Of a stretch of 64,000 nt of DNA, positions 46,637 to 54,864 are shown piece by piece; the stretch's first letter is position 1; every line of letters starts with the position of its first letter. The DNA is from Rhodovulum steppense (GTDB lineage: Bacteria; Pseudomonadota; Alphaproteobacteria; Rhodobacterales; Rhodobacteraceae), in NCBI RefSeq assembly GCF_004339675.1, contig NZ_SLVM01000002.1:124001-188000 (forward strand). The letters run 5' to 3'. The translations under genes were made by a program, and so were the position numbers. The notes under the pieces are model-generated. The model made no database searches. It saw nothing but the letters and a program-made list of their open reading frames with translations, and was not told the origin of the DNA.

Positions 46637-46727
46637 TGTCCCCTTGGGATGCTCGGATTACCGCTCGGTTTTGCCCGACCTTCCCATAGCGGGGCGGCCG
46701 GGACAAGCCCAAGGGCGCGGCGCGGCC

Positions 46728-47021
46728 TTAATAGAAGGCCGAGGCGAGCGTGGGCAGAAGGATGTCGCGCAGCGCGATCACGATCACGAAGACGACCAGC
46801 GGCGACAGGTCGAGCGCGCCGGTATTGGGCAGGATCCGCCGGATCGGGCCATAGACCGGTTCAAGCAGGCGCGACAGCCCGTCCCAGATCTGCATCACCA
46901 CCGGCTGGCGCGTGTTGAGCACCTGAAACGAGATCAGCCAGCTGAGGATGATGTGGACGATCATGATGAAGAACACGACGTCCAGGATCAGTTTCAACAA
47001 CGCAAAGATCGCCATCACCAT
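46728..47021 (-). CDS. YggT-family membrane protein
   Basis: 97-residue YggT-family protein with two hydrophobic hairpin segments (about 3-30 and 70-95) and the family core NTRQPVVMQIWDGLSRLLEPVYGPIRRILPN. YggT proteins are linked to osmotic or K+ tolerance and, in some bacteria, to cell division, but their biochemical role is unknown. The start at 47021 (ATGGTGATG) has GGAAGG 7 bases upstream. It is divergent from the thioesterase gene. Confidence 0.9.
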   Translation of the reverse strand: MVMAIFALLKLILDVVFFIMIVHIILSWLISFQVLNTRQPVVMQIWDGLSRLLEPVYGPIRRILPNTGALDLSPLVVFVIVIALRDILLPTLASAFY

Positions 47022-47156
47022 GTCAGGGCCTTCCGGATCGGGTTTTCCGACAGGTAATCCGGGCGGGCGCCCGGCGCAACCGCCATGACGCCGCGTTTTC
47101 CCTTGACGCCCGGCGCCCGCCGCGCGAGGCAACCCCCGCCCGACCGGAGCCTGCCG

Positions 47157-47690
47157 ATGTATCCTTTCCTGCGTCTTGCCAAGGAATTCCACGTCCACCG
47201 CAACGCCGCGCCGCTGCCGCTGACGGGCACCCATGTCTCGCATCACATGTGCTGGCCCTGGGATCTGGACCTGTGGATGGAGTTGAACAACGGGCGCACG
47301 CTGACGCTGCTGGATCTGGGGCGGCTGCCGCTGGCGAAACGGGTGGGGCTGATCGGGGCGCTGCGGGAACAGGGCTGGGGGCTGACCATGGCGGGGGTGA
47401 CGGTGCGCTACCGGCGGCGCGTCCGGATCTTCGACCGCTTCCAGATCCGCAGCCGCTGCGTCGGCTGGGATGCGCGGTTCATCTATATCGAACAGGGCAT
47501 GTGGCGCGGCGAGGAGTGTTGCAATCACGCGCTTTACCGCTCGGCCGTGACGGATGCGAACGGCATCGTGGCGCCCGCGCGCGTGATGGAGGCGATGGGG
47601 CGGGCGACCGCCTCGCCGCCGCTGCCGGGCTGGGTGGCCGAGTGGATCACCGCCGAGGCGCACCGCCCCTGGCCGCCGATGGCGGACTGA
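47157..47690 (+). CDS. Hotdog-fold acyl-CoA thioesterase-like protein
   Basis: 177-residue protein of the 4HBT/hotdog type: VSHHMCWPWDLDLWMELNNGRTLTLLDLGRLPLAKRVGL matches the N-terminal substrate helix region of THEM6/4HBT-like thioesterases (asparagine/aspartate and adjacent helix), and the DARFIYIEQGMW strand follows. It is expected to hydrolyse acyl-CoA thioesters; the substrate is unknown. ATG 47157 is chosen because upstream in-frame residues are low-complexity Pro/Arg. It is divergent from yggT. Confidence 0.82.
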   Translation: MYPFLRLAKEFHVHRNAAPLPLTGTHVSHHMCWPWDLDLWMELNNGRTLTLLDLGRLPLAKRVGLIGALREQGWGLTMAGVTVRYRRRVRIFDRFQIRSRCVGWDARFIYIEQGMWRGEECCNHALYRSAVTDANGIVAPARVMEAMGRATASPPLPGWVAEWITAEAHRPWPPMAD

Positions 47691-47766
47691 GGCAACCCAC
47701 AGCAGAGTTGCACCAGCGTAAATTCCCCTGTCATATGGGCAAAACCGCAGGACGGGGGCAGGCAGG

Positions 47767-49119
47767 ATGGATGGCGCGGCAAGGCGGCGGATCTGGGGCT
47801 GGTGGTTCTTCGACTGGGCGTCGCAGCCCTATGCGACGCTGCTGCTGACCTTCATCTTTGCGCCCTATGTCAAGGAATTGCTGGGCGACGGCAGCGCGGC
47901 ACAGGCGGCCTGGGGCTATGGCGTCGGCGCGGCGGGCATCGTGATCGCGGTGCTGGCCCCGATCCTGGGCGCGGTCGCCGACAAGAGCGGGCACCGGATG
48001 GCATGGATCGTGCTGTTCTCGGCCTGTTATGTCCTGGGCGCGGGGGGGCTGTGGTTGGCCCATCCCGAAACGTTCAGCCTGCCCCTGATCCTGTTCCTGT
48101 TCGGTCTTGGCCTGGTGGGGATGGAGTTCGCGACGATCTTCACCAACGCGTTGCTGCCCGATCTGGGGCCGCGCAAGCAGCTTGGCCGCATCTCGGGCAC
48201 CGGCTGGGCGTTCGGCTATGTCGGCGGGCTGCTTGCGCTGGTCGCGATGCTGGCGCTGTTCGCCGAGAATGCCGAGGGCAGGACGCTGCTGGGGCAGGCG
48301 CCCATCCTGGGGCTTGATCCCGAGACGCGCGAGGGCACGCGCTTTGTCGGGCCGTTCGTGGCGCTGTGGTATGCCCTGTTCATGGTGCCGTTCTTCCTGT
48401 GGGTCCGGGTGCCGCGCACGCCGCCTGTGGCCACGCTGCGCGAATCGCTGGCCAGCTGCCTGCCCGAGTTGCGCAGGACGCTGATGCACCTGCCACGCAC
48501 GCCCAGCCTTCTGGCCTATCTGGGTTCGTCTATGTTCTATCGCGACGCGCTGAACGGCATCTATGTCTTTGGCGGCATCTATGCGGCGGGTGTGCTGGGC
48601 TGGTCGGTGGTCGATGTCGGGATCTTCGGCATCCTGGCCGTGATCTCGGCGGCGGTGTTTTCGTGGGTGGCGGGCGTTGCCGATCAACGCTTCGGCCCGA
48701 AACCCGTGATCGGTTTCAACGTGATCCTGCTGACGCTGGTCGCGATCGGGGTGATTCTGATCTCGCGCGAGAGCGTCTTCGGCATTGCCGTGCCGCCCGG
48801 CTCGAACCTGCCCGACATCGCCTTCTATGTTCTGGGGGCGATCATCGGGGCCGCGGGCGGGGCCTTGCAGACGGCCAGCCGCACGATGATGGTTCTTCAG
48901 GCGAATCCGGCCCGCATGACCGAGTCCTTCGGCCTTTACGCGCTGGCGGGCAAGGCGACGGCCTTTGTCGCGCCGCTGGCCATCGGGATCACGACGGATC
49001 TGACCGGAAGCCAGCAGGCGGGCATTACACCCCTGGTTGTGCTTTTCCTGATCGGCCTTGGTCTGCTAGTCTTCGTGCGGGCAGATGGCGAACGGGAGGA
49101 CAGATGGCACGCATCCTGA
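47767..49119 (+). CDS. UMF1-family (Atg22-like) MFS transporter
   Basis: 450-residue integral membrane protein with about 12 hydrophobic helices and the UMF1/Atg22-type N-terminus WGWWFFDWASQPYATLLLTFIFAPYV. The ADKSGHRMAWI loop after helix 2 matches the MFS A-motif region, and the C-terminal ASRTMMVLQANPARMTESFGLYALAGKATAF matches this family. The solute is unknown (Atg22 exports amino acids in yeast vacuoles). It overlaps mepA by 16 bp, so the pair is probably co-translated. Confidence 0.88.
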   Translation: MDGAARRRIWGWWFFDWASQPYATLLLTFIFAPYVKELLGDGSAAQAAWGYGVGAAGIVIAVLAPILGAVADKSGHRMAWIVLFSACYVLGAGGLWLAHPETFSLPLILFLFGLGLVGMEFATIFTNALLPDLGPRKQLGRISGTGWAFGYVGGLLALVAMLALFAENAEGRTLLGQAPILGLDPETREGTRFVGPFVALWYALFMVPFFLWVRVPRTPPVATLRESLASCLPELRRTLMHLPRTPSLLAYLGSSMFYRDALNGIYVFGGIYAAGVLGWSVVDVGIFGILAVISAAVFSWVAGVADQRFGPKPVIGFNVILLTLVAIGVILISRESVFGIAVPPGSNLPDIAFYVLGAIIGAAGGALQTASRTMMVLQANPARMTESFGLYALAGKATAFVAPLAIGITTDLTGSQQAGITPLVVLFLIGLGLLVFVRADGEREDRWHAS

Positions 49120-49997
49120 CCGGGCTGATCCTGGGGCTGGGTCTGGCAGCCCCGGCCGCAGCCGAGCCCACTGCAAGCGCGCTGTTCGGCGCAAAGGCGC
49201 GCCCTTCGGCGCAGCAGCCCGCCGCGATCGGCAGCTATGCGCGGGGCTGTGCGGCCGGGCTGGTCGAACTGCCCGAGACCGGGCCCACATGGCAGGCGAT
49301 GCGGCTGTCGCGCAACCGCAACTGGGGCCATCCCGACGCCATCGCCTTTGTCCGCCGGTTCAGCGCCGAGGTCACGCGCCATGGCTGGCCCGGGCTCTAT
49401 ATCGGCGATATCAGCCAGCCGCGCGGGGGGCCGATGACATCGGGCCATTCCTCGCACCAGATCGGGCTGGATATCGACATCTGGATGCTGCCGCCCCAGC
49501 GACTGAACCTGAGCCGGGCCGAGCGCGAGAAGATATCCTCGATCTCGGTGCGCAGCCAGGATCAGCGCAGGGTCAGCGGCAACTATACCCGCGCACATGC
49601 CGCGATCCTGCGGGCCGCGGCGATGGATCCGGCGGTGGACCGCATCTTCGTGACGCCCCCCGTCAAGATCGAGCTGTGCAAGACCGCCACCCGGGCCGAT
49701 ACCCCATGGCTCCAGAAGATCCGGCCGCTATACGGGCATGACACCCATTTCCATGTCCGCCTGAAATGTCCCGCGGGGGATCGGCATTGCGAAGCCCAGC
49801 GCCCCACGGTCGCGGACCTGTCCAGGGGCGGGAACGGGTGCGACGAGACGCTGACATGGTGGGTGACAGAGTATCTCGACCCGCCCAAGGTGCGCCCCGG
49901 CACGAAACCGCCCCCCGCGCCGAAAGAGCGGCATCCGCGGGAATTCACCTTGGCCGACCTGCCCGCCCAGTGCCGAAACGTTCTGGCCGCGAACTGA
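49104..49997 (+). CDS. mepA: Penicillin-insensitive murein endopeptidase MepA
   Basis: Periplasmic M74 metallo-endopeptidase of 297 residues that cleaves D-Ala-mDAP crosslinks in peptidoglycan. A signal peptide (1-20, ending AAPAAAE) precedes the Zn-binding SGHSSHQIGLDIDIWM (His/Asp ligands) and HDTHFHVRLKCPAG. Cysteines near the N- and C-terminal parts fit the family disulfides. ATG 49104 has GGAGG a few bases upstream and lies inside the MFS gene. The 3' end overlaps the next gene by 28 bp. Confidence 0.93.
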   Translation: MARILTGLILGLGLAAPAAAEPTASALFGAKARPSAQQPAAIGSYARGCAAGLVELPETGPTWQAMRLSRNRNWGHPDAIAFVRRFSAEVTRHGWPGLYIGDISQPRGGPMTSGHSSHQIGLDIDIWMLPPQRLNLSRAEREKISSISVRSQDQRRVSGNYTRAHAAILRAAAMDPAVDRIFVTPPVKIELCKTATRADTPWLQKIRPLYGHDTHFHVRLKCPAGDRHCEAQRPTVADLSRGGNGCDETLTWWVTEYLDPPKVRPGTKPPPAPKERHPREFTLADLPAQCRNVLAAN

Positions 49998-50923
49998 GCC
50001 TGGCGCTGCTGCTCGCGCTGGGCATTGCGGCGCAGGCGGCGGCGGATCAGGCGTTGCATTTGGCAACCCTTCCCATCCCCAAGGCTGCCGAGTTTCACGG
50101 TCTGTCGGGGATCGACCTTTCGCCGGACGGCGAGCGGTTCATCGCAATCTCGGACCGAGGCTGGTTCCTGACCGGCCGCATCGCCCGCGAGGACGGCCGA
50201 CCGGTGGCATTCGATCCGGATCGGACCCGGATTCACATGCTGAATATGCAGGGCCATCGCACGCGGAACCACGAGCGCGACGCCGAGGGGCTGGCGGTCG
50301 CACCCGACGGGCGGATCTTCGTCTCGTTCGAGGTCTATCACAGGGTCCGGGTCTGGCGCGACATCAAGGGGTCCGCGGCCTGGATGCCCGACTTGCCGGA
50401 TGTCGACCAGTTGCGGCCGAATGCCGGGATCGAGGCGCTGGCGCTGGGGCCTGACGGTGCGCTTTATGCCCTGCCAGAGGAGCTTGTCGATGTGGAGGGC
50501 GTGCCGGTCTATCGCTTTCCGCTGCCGCCAACGCGGATCAGGGCAGATGGCAGCCGGGCCGGTCACTACGTCAGAAGCCAATGGTCCCGGGCCTTCAGCC
50601 TGCCTGTGCGGGGACGGTTCAAACCGGTCGGTGCCGATTTCGGACCCGATGGGTTGTTCTATCTCCTAGAACGGGACTTCGTGCCGCCCATCGGATTCCG
50701 CAGCCGGGTACGCCGTTTCGAGTTCGGACCGGACGGACCGCGCGACGAGACGGTGTTGCTGGAAACCCCGGTCGGGCTGCACGGCAATCTCGAGGGGATC
50801 TCGGTCTGGCAGGACGACGCGGGTGCGATCCGGCTGACGATGGTGACCGACGACAACGGCCTTGCCCTGCAGCGCAACGAGATCGTCGAATACCGGATTG
50901 TCAGCGCGCCGGAAGAGGGCTAG
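49970..50923 (+). CDS. Secreted phytase-like (esterase-like activity of phytase) beta-propeller protein
   Basis: 317-residue exported protein starting at GTG 49970, which gives a clean signal peptide (MPKRSGRELSLALLLALGIAAQAAAD). The domain matches the phytase-like / DUF3616-type beta-propeller family: LSGIDLSPDGERFIAISDRGWFL, RDAEGLAVAPDGRIFVSFE, ALALGPDGALYALPE and HGNLEGISVWQDDAGA. The substrate and activity are not defined by sequence. It overlaps the mepA 3' end by 28 bp. Confidence 0.83.
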   Translation: MPKRSGRELSLALLLALGIAAQAAADQALHLATLPIPKAAEFHGLSGIDLSPDGERFIAISDRGWFLTGRIAREDGRPVAFDPDRTRIHMLNMQGHRTRNHERDAEGLAVAPDGRIFVSFEVYHRVRVWRDIKGSAAWMPDLPDVDQLRPNAGIEALALGPDGALYALPEELVDVEGVPVYRFPLPPTRIRADGSRAGHYVRSQWSRAFSLPVRGRFKPVGADFGPDGLFYLLERDFVPPIGFRSRVRRFEFGPDGPRDETVLLETPVGLHGNLEGISVWQDDAGAIRLTMVTDDNGLALQRNEIVEYRIVSAPEEG

Positions 50924-50984
50924 GAAACCGCGTCCGCCGCAGACCGGCGGGCCAAGTCTCCGCGACCTTGCCAAAACGGAACAC

Positions 50985-51611
50985 ATGCCAATGACCCGCC
51001 TGCTTCCCGGCATCCTTGCCATGGCCGCCATCGTGGTGGCCTCGAACATCCTCGTGCAATTCCTGTTCGGCCAATGGCTGACCTGGGGTGCGTTCACCTA
51101 TCCGCTGGCTTTCCTTGTCACCGATGTGATGAACCGCGTCTACGGGGTGGCGGCGGCGCGGCGCGTGGTGTTCACGGGATTCGTCGTGGGGGTGGCCTGT
51201 TCGTTTGTCGGCACCCAGATCACCGGCGAGTTCGGCCCGCTGGTGACGCTGCGCATCGCGCTGGGCTCGGGGCTGGCCTTCCTGACCGCGCAACTTCTGG
51301 ACGTGGCGGTGTTCGACCGGCTGCGCGAGGGGCGCTGGTGGCGTGCGCCGCTGGCCTCGACGCTGATCGGCTCGACCGTGGACACGGCGCTGTTCTTCAC
51401 AATCGCCTTCTCGGCCTGGCTGAGCGTGATCGAGCCCGCGAACGATGTCGGCTGGGCGAACGAGGCGCTGCCGCTGCTGGGGCTTGGGCCAGTCGTTCCG
51501 CTCTGGATGTCGCTTGCGGTGGCGGATTGGGCTGTCAAACTTGCCCTCGCCTTGATCGCATTGGTCCCGTTCCGCCTTATTGTTGGGCGGCTGACGGCAC
51601 AGGTTGCGTGA
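50985..51611 (+). CDS. Queuosine precursor transporter (VUT/YhhQ family)
   Basis: 208-residue membrane protein with about six hydrophobic helices matching the COG1738 (YhhQ/QueT-like) family. It carries the AFTYPLAFLVTDVMNRVYG signature near residue 40 and STLIGSTVDTALFFTIAF in the middle. It imports preQ0/preQ1 for tRNA queuosine. The start is ATG 50985, with 50991 an alternative. A short GC hairpin (about 50934-50950) lies in the gap; no recognisable preQ1 riboswitch was found there. Divergent codon-rare leader sequence follows it. Confidence 0.88.
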   Translation: MPMTRLLPGILAMAAIVVASNILVQFLFGQWLTWGAFTYPLAFLVTDVMNRVYGVAAARRVVFTGFVVGVACSFVGTQITGEFGPLVTLRIALGSGLAFLTAQLLDVAVFDRLREGRWWRAPLASTLIGSTVDTALFFTIAFSAWLSVIEPANDVGWANEALPLLGLGPVVPLWMSLAVADWAVKLALALIALVPFRLIVGRLTAQVA

Positions 51612-51663
51612 ATTAACTGGACATACACCAAATCTGTGGCAGGCTGGTCTCGACGGCAACAGC

Positions 51664-51680
51664 AGAAAGGAGGTGGTCCA
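51664..51680 (+). promoter_or_regulatory. Exceptionally long Shine-Dalgarno sequence ahead of an 18-codon ORF
   Basis: AGAAAGGAGGTGGTCCA matches, over 17 bases with one A-to-G change (G-U wobble), the complement of the conserved 16S rRNA 3' tail (GGATCACCTCCTTTCT). Ordinary sites here match 5-8 bases. It ends directly at the GTG start at 51681, which is close for normal initiation, so its pairing may hold the 30S subunit rather than only help it start. The 16S gene itself is not in the window; the comparison uses the conserved bacterial tail. Confidence 0.65.
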
Positions 51681-51737
51681 GTGTCTAGAGTGAGATTGGA
51701 GAGAGGTGTTGGAACAGTCGGGAGGGCCGTGGCCTGA
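51681..51737 (+). CDS. Putative 18-aa leader peptide (rare-codon ORF) upstream of arfB
   Basis: GTG-start ORF encoding VSRVRLERGVGTVGRAVA and a TGA stop. In a GC-rich genome it uses AGA for three arginines and AGG for one, plus TCT, TTG, GGT, GTT, GGA and ACA, all disfavoured codons that neighbouring genes rarely use. This fits a leader ORF where ribosome speed matters, like amino-acid attenuators. No homologous protein family is recognised. It could instead be part of a non-coding RNA, since only the SD and codon pattern support translation. Confidence 0.5.
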   Translation: MSRVRLERGVGTVGRAVA

Positions 51738-51743
51738 GGGCAG

Positions 51744-51810
51744 CCCCGAAGGCCGGACGCTTCCGGTTGGGCCTGTCGCTCTAACCGGCCCATCTCCTTG
51801 ACTCTCGGGG
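51744..51810 (+). promoter_or_regulatory. Mutually exclusive RNA stems between the leader ORF and terminator
   Basis: Three pairings compete. CCGGA/TCCGG (51753-51766) excludes CCGGTTGG/CTAACCGG (51763-51788). CCCCGA/TCGGGG (51744-51749 with 51805-51810) would use the 5' end of the terminator stem at 51808 and so act as an antiterminator. This is the architecture of a transcription attenuator. The reading is by eye; no folding energies were calculated. Confidence 0.45.
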
Positions 51811-51832
51811 CCGCCTGCAAGGGCGGCCCTTT
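51808..51832 (+). terminator. Intrinsic terminator 33 bp upstream of arfB
   Basis: GGGCCGCC (51808-51815) pairs with GGCGGCCC (51822-51829), then TTT. It ends just before the arfB start. As it lies between the leader ORF and arfB, it either ends the transporter/leader transcript or works as the attenuator for arfB. Confidence 0.7.
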
Positions 51833-51864
51833 CCAATTCCGGGGATCTGCCCCACTCTTGCCGC

Positions 51865-52287
51865 ATGCTGCGCATCACCGACGAGATCGAGATCGAGGAT
51901 TGGGAACTGACCGAGGTCTTTTCCCGTTCCTCCGGGCCGGGCGGGCAGAACGTGAACAAGGTCTCGACCGCGGTCGATCTGCGCTTCGAGGCGGCACGTT
52001 CGCCGAACCTGCCCGATCCGGTCAAGGCGCGGCTGAAGCGGCTGGCCGGGCGGCGCTGGACGCTGGAGGGTGCTGTGCTGATCCGGGTGGAAGAGACCCG
52101 CAGCCAGGCGCGCAACCGCGAGATTGCCCGCGAGCGGCTGGCCGATCTGATCCGCAAGGCATTGGACCCTCCGAAACGCCGGTTGCCGACACGGCCCAGC
52201 CTGGGGGCGAAGCGTCGGCGCGTGAAGACCAAGAAGGAACGTGGCGAGGTCAAGGCTCTTCGCGGTCGGATCATCCCGGACAGTTAG
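51865..52287 (+). CDS. arfB: Alternative ribosome-rescue factor ArfB (peptidyl-tRNA hydrolase)
   Basis: 140-residue ArfB/YaeJ family protein with a GGQ motif (26-28) in SRSSGPGGQNVNKVST and a long basic C-terminal tail (from about 105, KRRLPTRPSLGAKRRRVKTKKERGE) that enters the empty mRNA channel. It hydrolyses peptidyl-tRNA in ribosomes stalled at mRNA ends. The short-form RF-1 domain without the stop-codon domain separates it from PrfA/PrfB. It is preceded by the leader ORF and terminator. A stem-loop (52331-52349) and a 155-bp gap separate it from glgP. Confidence 0.94.
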   Translation: MLRITDEIEIEDWELTEVFSRSSGPGGQNVNKVSTAVDLRFEAARSPNLPDPVKARLKRLAGRRWTLEGAVLIRVEETRSQARNREIARERLADLIRKALDPPKRRLPTRPSLGAKRRRVKTKKERGEVKALRGRIIPDS

Positions 52288-52442
52288 GGACTTTGCCGAT
52301 AAGTTGAGCGGGTTCGCGTCCCGAATGCCACCGCATGCCGCAGATGCGGTTTCCGTGGTCATGTGCCCTTGAAGCCGACGCGATTCCACGCCCTTATCTT
52401 CGCGACTGAGTGTTTCGCCCCCCAACTTCCTGGATGTGCTCA

Positions 52443-54821
52443 ATGACCGATTCCGGTTTCCGTCACGGCATCCCCAAGCATCTGATTTATTCGCTGGGCA
52501 TGGATCCGCAGAACGCCACGCTCAGCGACTGGCGCATCGCGCTTTCGCTGGCGGTTCGCGATCGGCTGGTGGATGCTTGGCATACCTCTGCGCGGGCGGA
52601 ACGAAGGGCAGGGGCGAAGCGGGTCTATTACCTGTCGATGGAATTCCTGATCGGCCGCCTGCTGGAAGACGCGATCATCAATCTGCGGCTCGAGGACGAG
52701 GTGCGCGCGGCGCTTGCCTCGCTTGGGCTGTCCGCCGACGAGGTGATCGCGGACGAGCCCGATGCCGCGCTGGGCAATGGCGGTCTGGGGCGGCTGGCGG
52801 CGTGTTTCATGGAATCGCTGGCCACGCTGGGCGTTCCGGCCTTCGGCTATGGCATCCGCTACGAGCATGGGCTGTTCCGTCAGAGCTTTGTCGAGGGGCG
52901 GCAGGTCGAGGAGCCTGAGGACTGGCTGACGCAGGTCCATGCGTGGGAATTCCGGCGCCGCGATGTGCGGCTGCGGCTGTGCTTTGGCGGCGAGGTGGTC
53001 GAGGAGGGGGGCAGGCCGGTCTGGCATGGCGCCGAGGCGGTGATGGCGCAGGCCTATGACACGCCGATGATCGGCTGGCAGGGGAAATGGGCCAATGCGC
53101 TGCGGCTTTGGTCGGCCGAGCCCCTGCATGGCTTTGATCTCGACCGGTTCAACCGGGGCGATTATGCCGCCGCGGCCGAACCCGAGGCGCTGGCGCGCAC
53201 GATCAGCCGCGTCCTTTATCCCGACGACACGACCGAGCGGGGCAAGGAATTGCGGCTGAAGCAGGAATATTTCTTCACCGCCGCCAGCCTTCGGGACATC
53301 CTGCGCCGGTTCGAGGCCGAGGGCGGTGCGCTGGCCGATCTGCCGAAAAAGGCGGCGATCCAGTTGAACGACACGCATCCCGCGATTGCCGGGCCGGAAC
53401 TGGTGCGGCTTTTGCATGACGAGCGCGGGATGGCGCTGGATCAGGCGATCGAGACTGCGCGCGGCTGTCTGTCCTATACCAACCACACGCTGTTGCCCGA
53501 GGCGCTGGAACGCTGGTCCGAGGATCTGATGACCCGCCTTTTGCCGCGCCACATGCAATTGATCGAACGGATCGACGCGGCGCATGCCGCCGAGAACCCG
53601 GACCGCAAGGTTGCGCTGGTGCAGGAGGGCGAGGTGCGGATGGGCGAGTTGGCCTTCGTCATGGCACACAAGGTCAATGGTGTCTCGGCGCTGCATACCG
53701 GCCTGATGAAGCAGACGGTTTTCGAGGAACTGCACCGCCTGCATCCCGACCGGATCGTGAACCAGACCAACGGCGTCACCCCGCGCCGCTGGCTGTTCTC
53801 GGCCAATCCGCGGCTGAGCCGGTTGATCACCGACACCATCGGCGAGGGCTGGGTCTGCGATCTGGAACGGCTCTGCGAGCTTGAACCGCAGCTTGACGAT
53901 GCGGCTTTCCTTGACGCCTATGCTGGGGCCAAGCGGGCGAACAAGGCGGATCTGGCGGGCTGGATGGCGGCCGAGCACGGTGTGCAGATCGATCCCGAGG
54001 CGCTGTTCGATGTGCAGATAAAGCGCATCCACGAATACAAGCGCCAGCATCTGAACATCCTGGAAACCATTGCGCTCTGGCAGGAGATCAAGGCGAACCC
54101 GAACGGGAACTGGGTGCCGCGGGTCAAGATCTTTGCCGGCAAGGCCGCGCCCGGCTATGTCTTCGCCAAGGAGATCATCCGGCTGATCAACGATGTCGCC
54201 GCGGTGGTCAATGCCGACCCCGAGACCAACCGGTTCCTCAAGGTCGTGTTCCTGCCGAACTACAATGTCAGCCTTGCCGAGCGGCTGATCCCGGCCTCGG
54301 ACCTGTCCGAACAGATCTCGACCGCGGGCAAGGAGGCGTCGGGCACCGGCAACATGAAATTCGCGCTGAACGGGGCGCCGACCATCGGCACGCTGGACGG
54401 TGCCAACGTGGAAATCCGCGACCGGGTGGGTGAGAAGAATTTCTTCCTGTTCGGCATGACCACCGACGAGGTCGTTGCCCGCCGCGCCGTGCCCGATCAT
54501 GCCCGGCAGGCGATCACGGCCGACAAGCGGCTGGGCGGCGCGCTCAAGGCGGTGTCTCAGGGCGTCTTTTCGCCGCGCGACCGGCACCGGTATCGCGGTT
54601 TCGTCGGCAACCTGACGGGGCATGACTACTTCCTCGTCTGCTCGGATTTCACCGCCTACTGGGACGCCCAGCGCCGCGTCGATGCGGCTTTTGCCGACCC
54701 TGCGGTCTGGTGGCCCATGGCCGCGCGCAACACCGCACGCACCGGCTGGTTCTCGTCCGACCGGACGATCCGGGGCTACATGGCCGATATCTGGAGGGCG
54801 GTTCCGGTTGACCCGGCGTGA
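52443..54821 (+). CDS. glgP: Glycogen phosphorylase
   Basis: PLP-dependent GT35 enzyme of 792 residues releasing glucose-1-phosphate from glycogen. Hallmarks: YYLSMEFLIGRLLEDAIINL, GNGGLGRLAACF, RIHEYKRQHLN, and the PLP-lysine motif EASGTGNMKFALNGAPTIGTLDGANVEI with Lys639. ATG 52443 is chosen because the frame's extension to GTG 52410 adds non-family residues. First gene of the six-gene glycogen operon. Confidence 0.96.
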   Translation: MTDSGFRHGIPKHLIYSLGMDPQNATLSDWRIALSLAVRDRLVDAWHTSARAERRAGAKRVYYLSMEFLIGRLLEDAIINLRLEDEVRAALASLGLSADEVIADEPDAALGNGGLGRLAACFMESLATLGVPAFGYGIRYEHGLFRQSFVEGRQVEEPEDWLTQVHAWEFRRRDVRLRLCFGGEVVEEGGRPVWHGAEAVMAQAYDTPMIGWQGKWANALRLWSAEPLHGFDLDRFNRGDYAAAAEPEALARTISRVLYPDDTTERGKELRLKQEYFFTAASLRDILRRFEAEGGALADLPKKAAIQLNDTHPAIAGPELVRLLHDERGMALDQAIETARGCLSYTNHTLLPEALERWSEDLMTRLLPRHMQLIERIDAAHAAENPDRKVALVQEGEVRMGELAFVMAHKVNGVSALHTGLMKQTVFEELHRLHPDRIVNQTNGVTPRRWLFSANPRLSRLITDTIGEGWVCDLERLCELEPQLDDAAFLDAYAGAKRANKADLAGWMAAEHGVQIDPEALFDVQIKRIHEYKRQHLNILETIALWQEIKANPNGNWVPRVKIFAGKAAPGYVFAKEIIRLINDVAAVVNADPETNRFLKVVFLPNYNVSLAERLIPASDLSEQISTAGKEASGTGNMKFALNGAPTIGTLDGANVEIRDRVGEKNFFLFGMTTDEVVARRAVPDHARQAITADKRLGGALKAVSQGVFSPRDRHRYRGFVGNLTGHDYFLVCSDFTAYWDAQRRVDAAFADPAVWWPMAARNTARTGWFSSDRTIRGYMADIWRAVPVDPA

Positions 54822-54864
54822 CGGGATGCTTTGCAACGCGCCGCGCGCGGCATAGGCTGCCGAC

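Noticed and set aside
50924-50984. Possible preQ1 riboswitch before the queuosine-precursor transporter.
   Set aside because: The gap contains a GC hairpin and an A-rich stretch, but neither the preQ1-I nor preQ1-II conserved core can be read.
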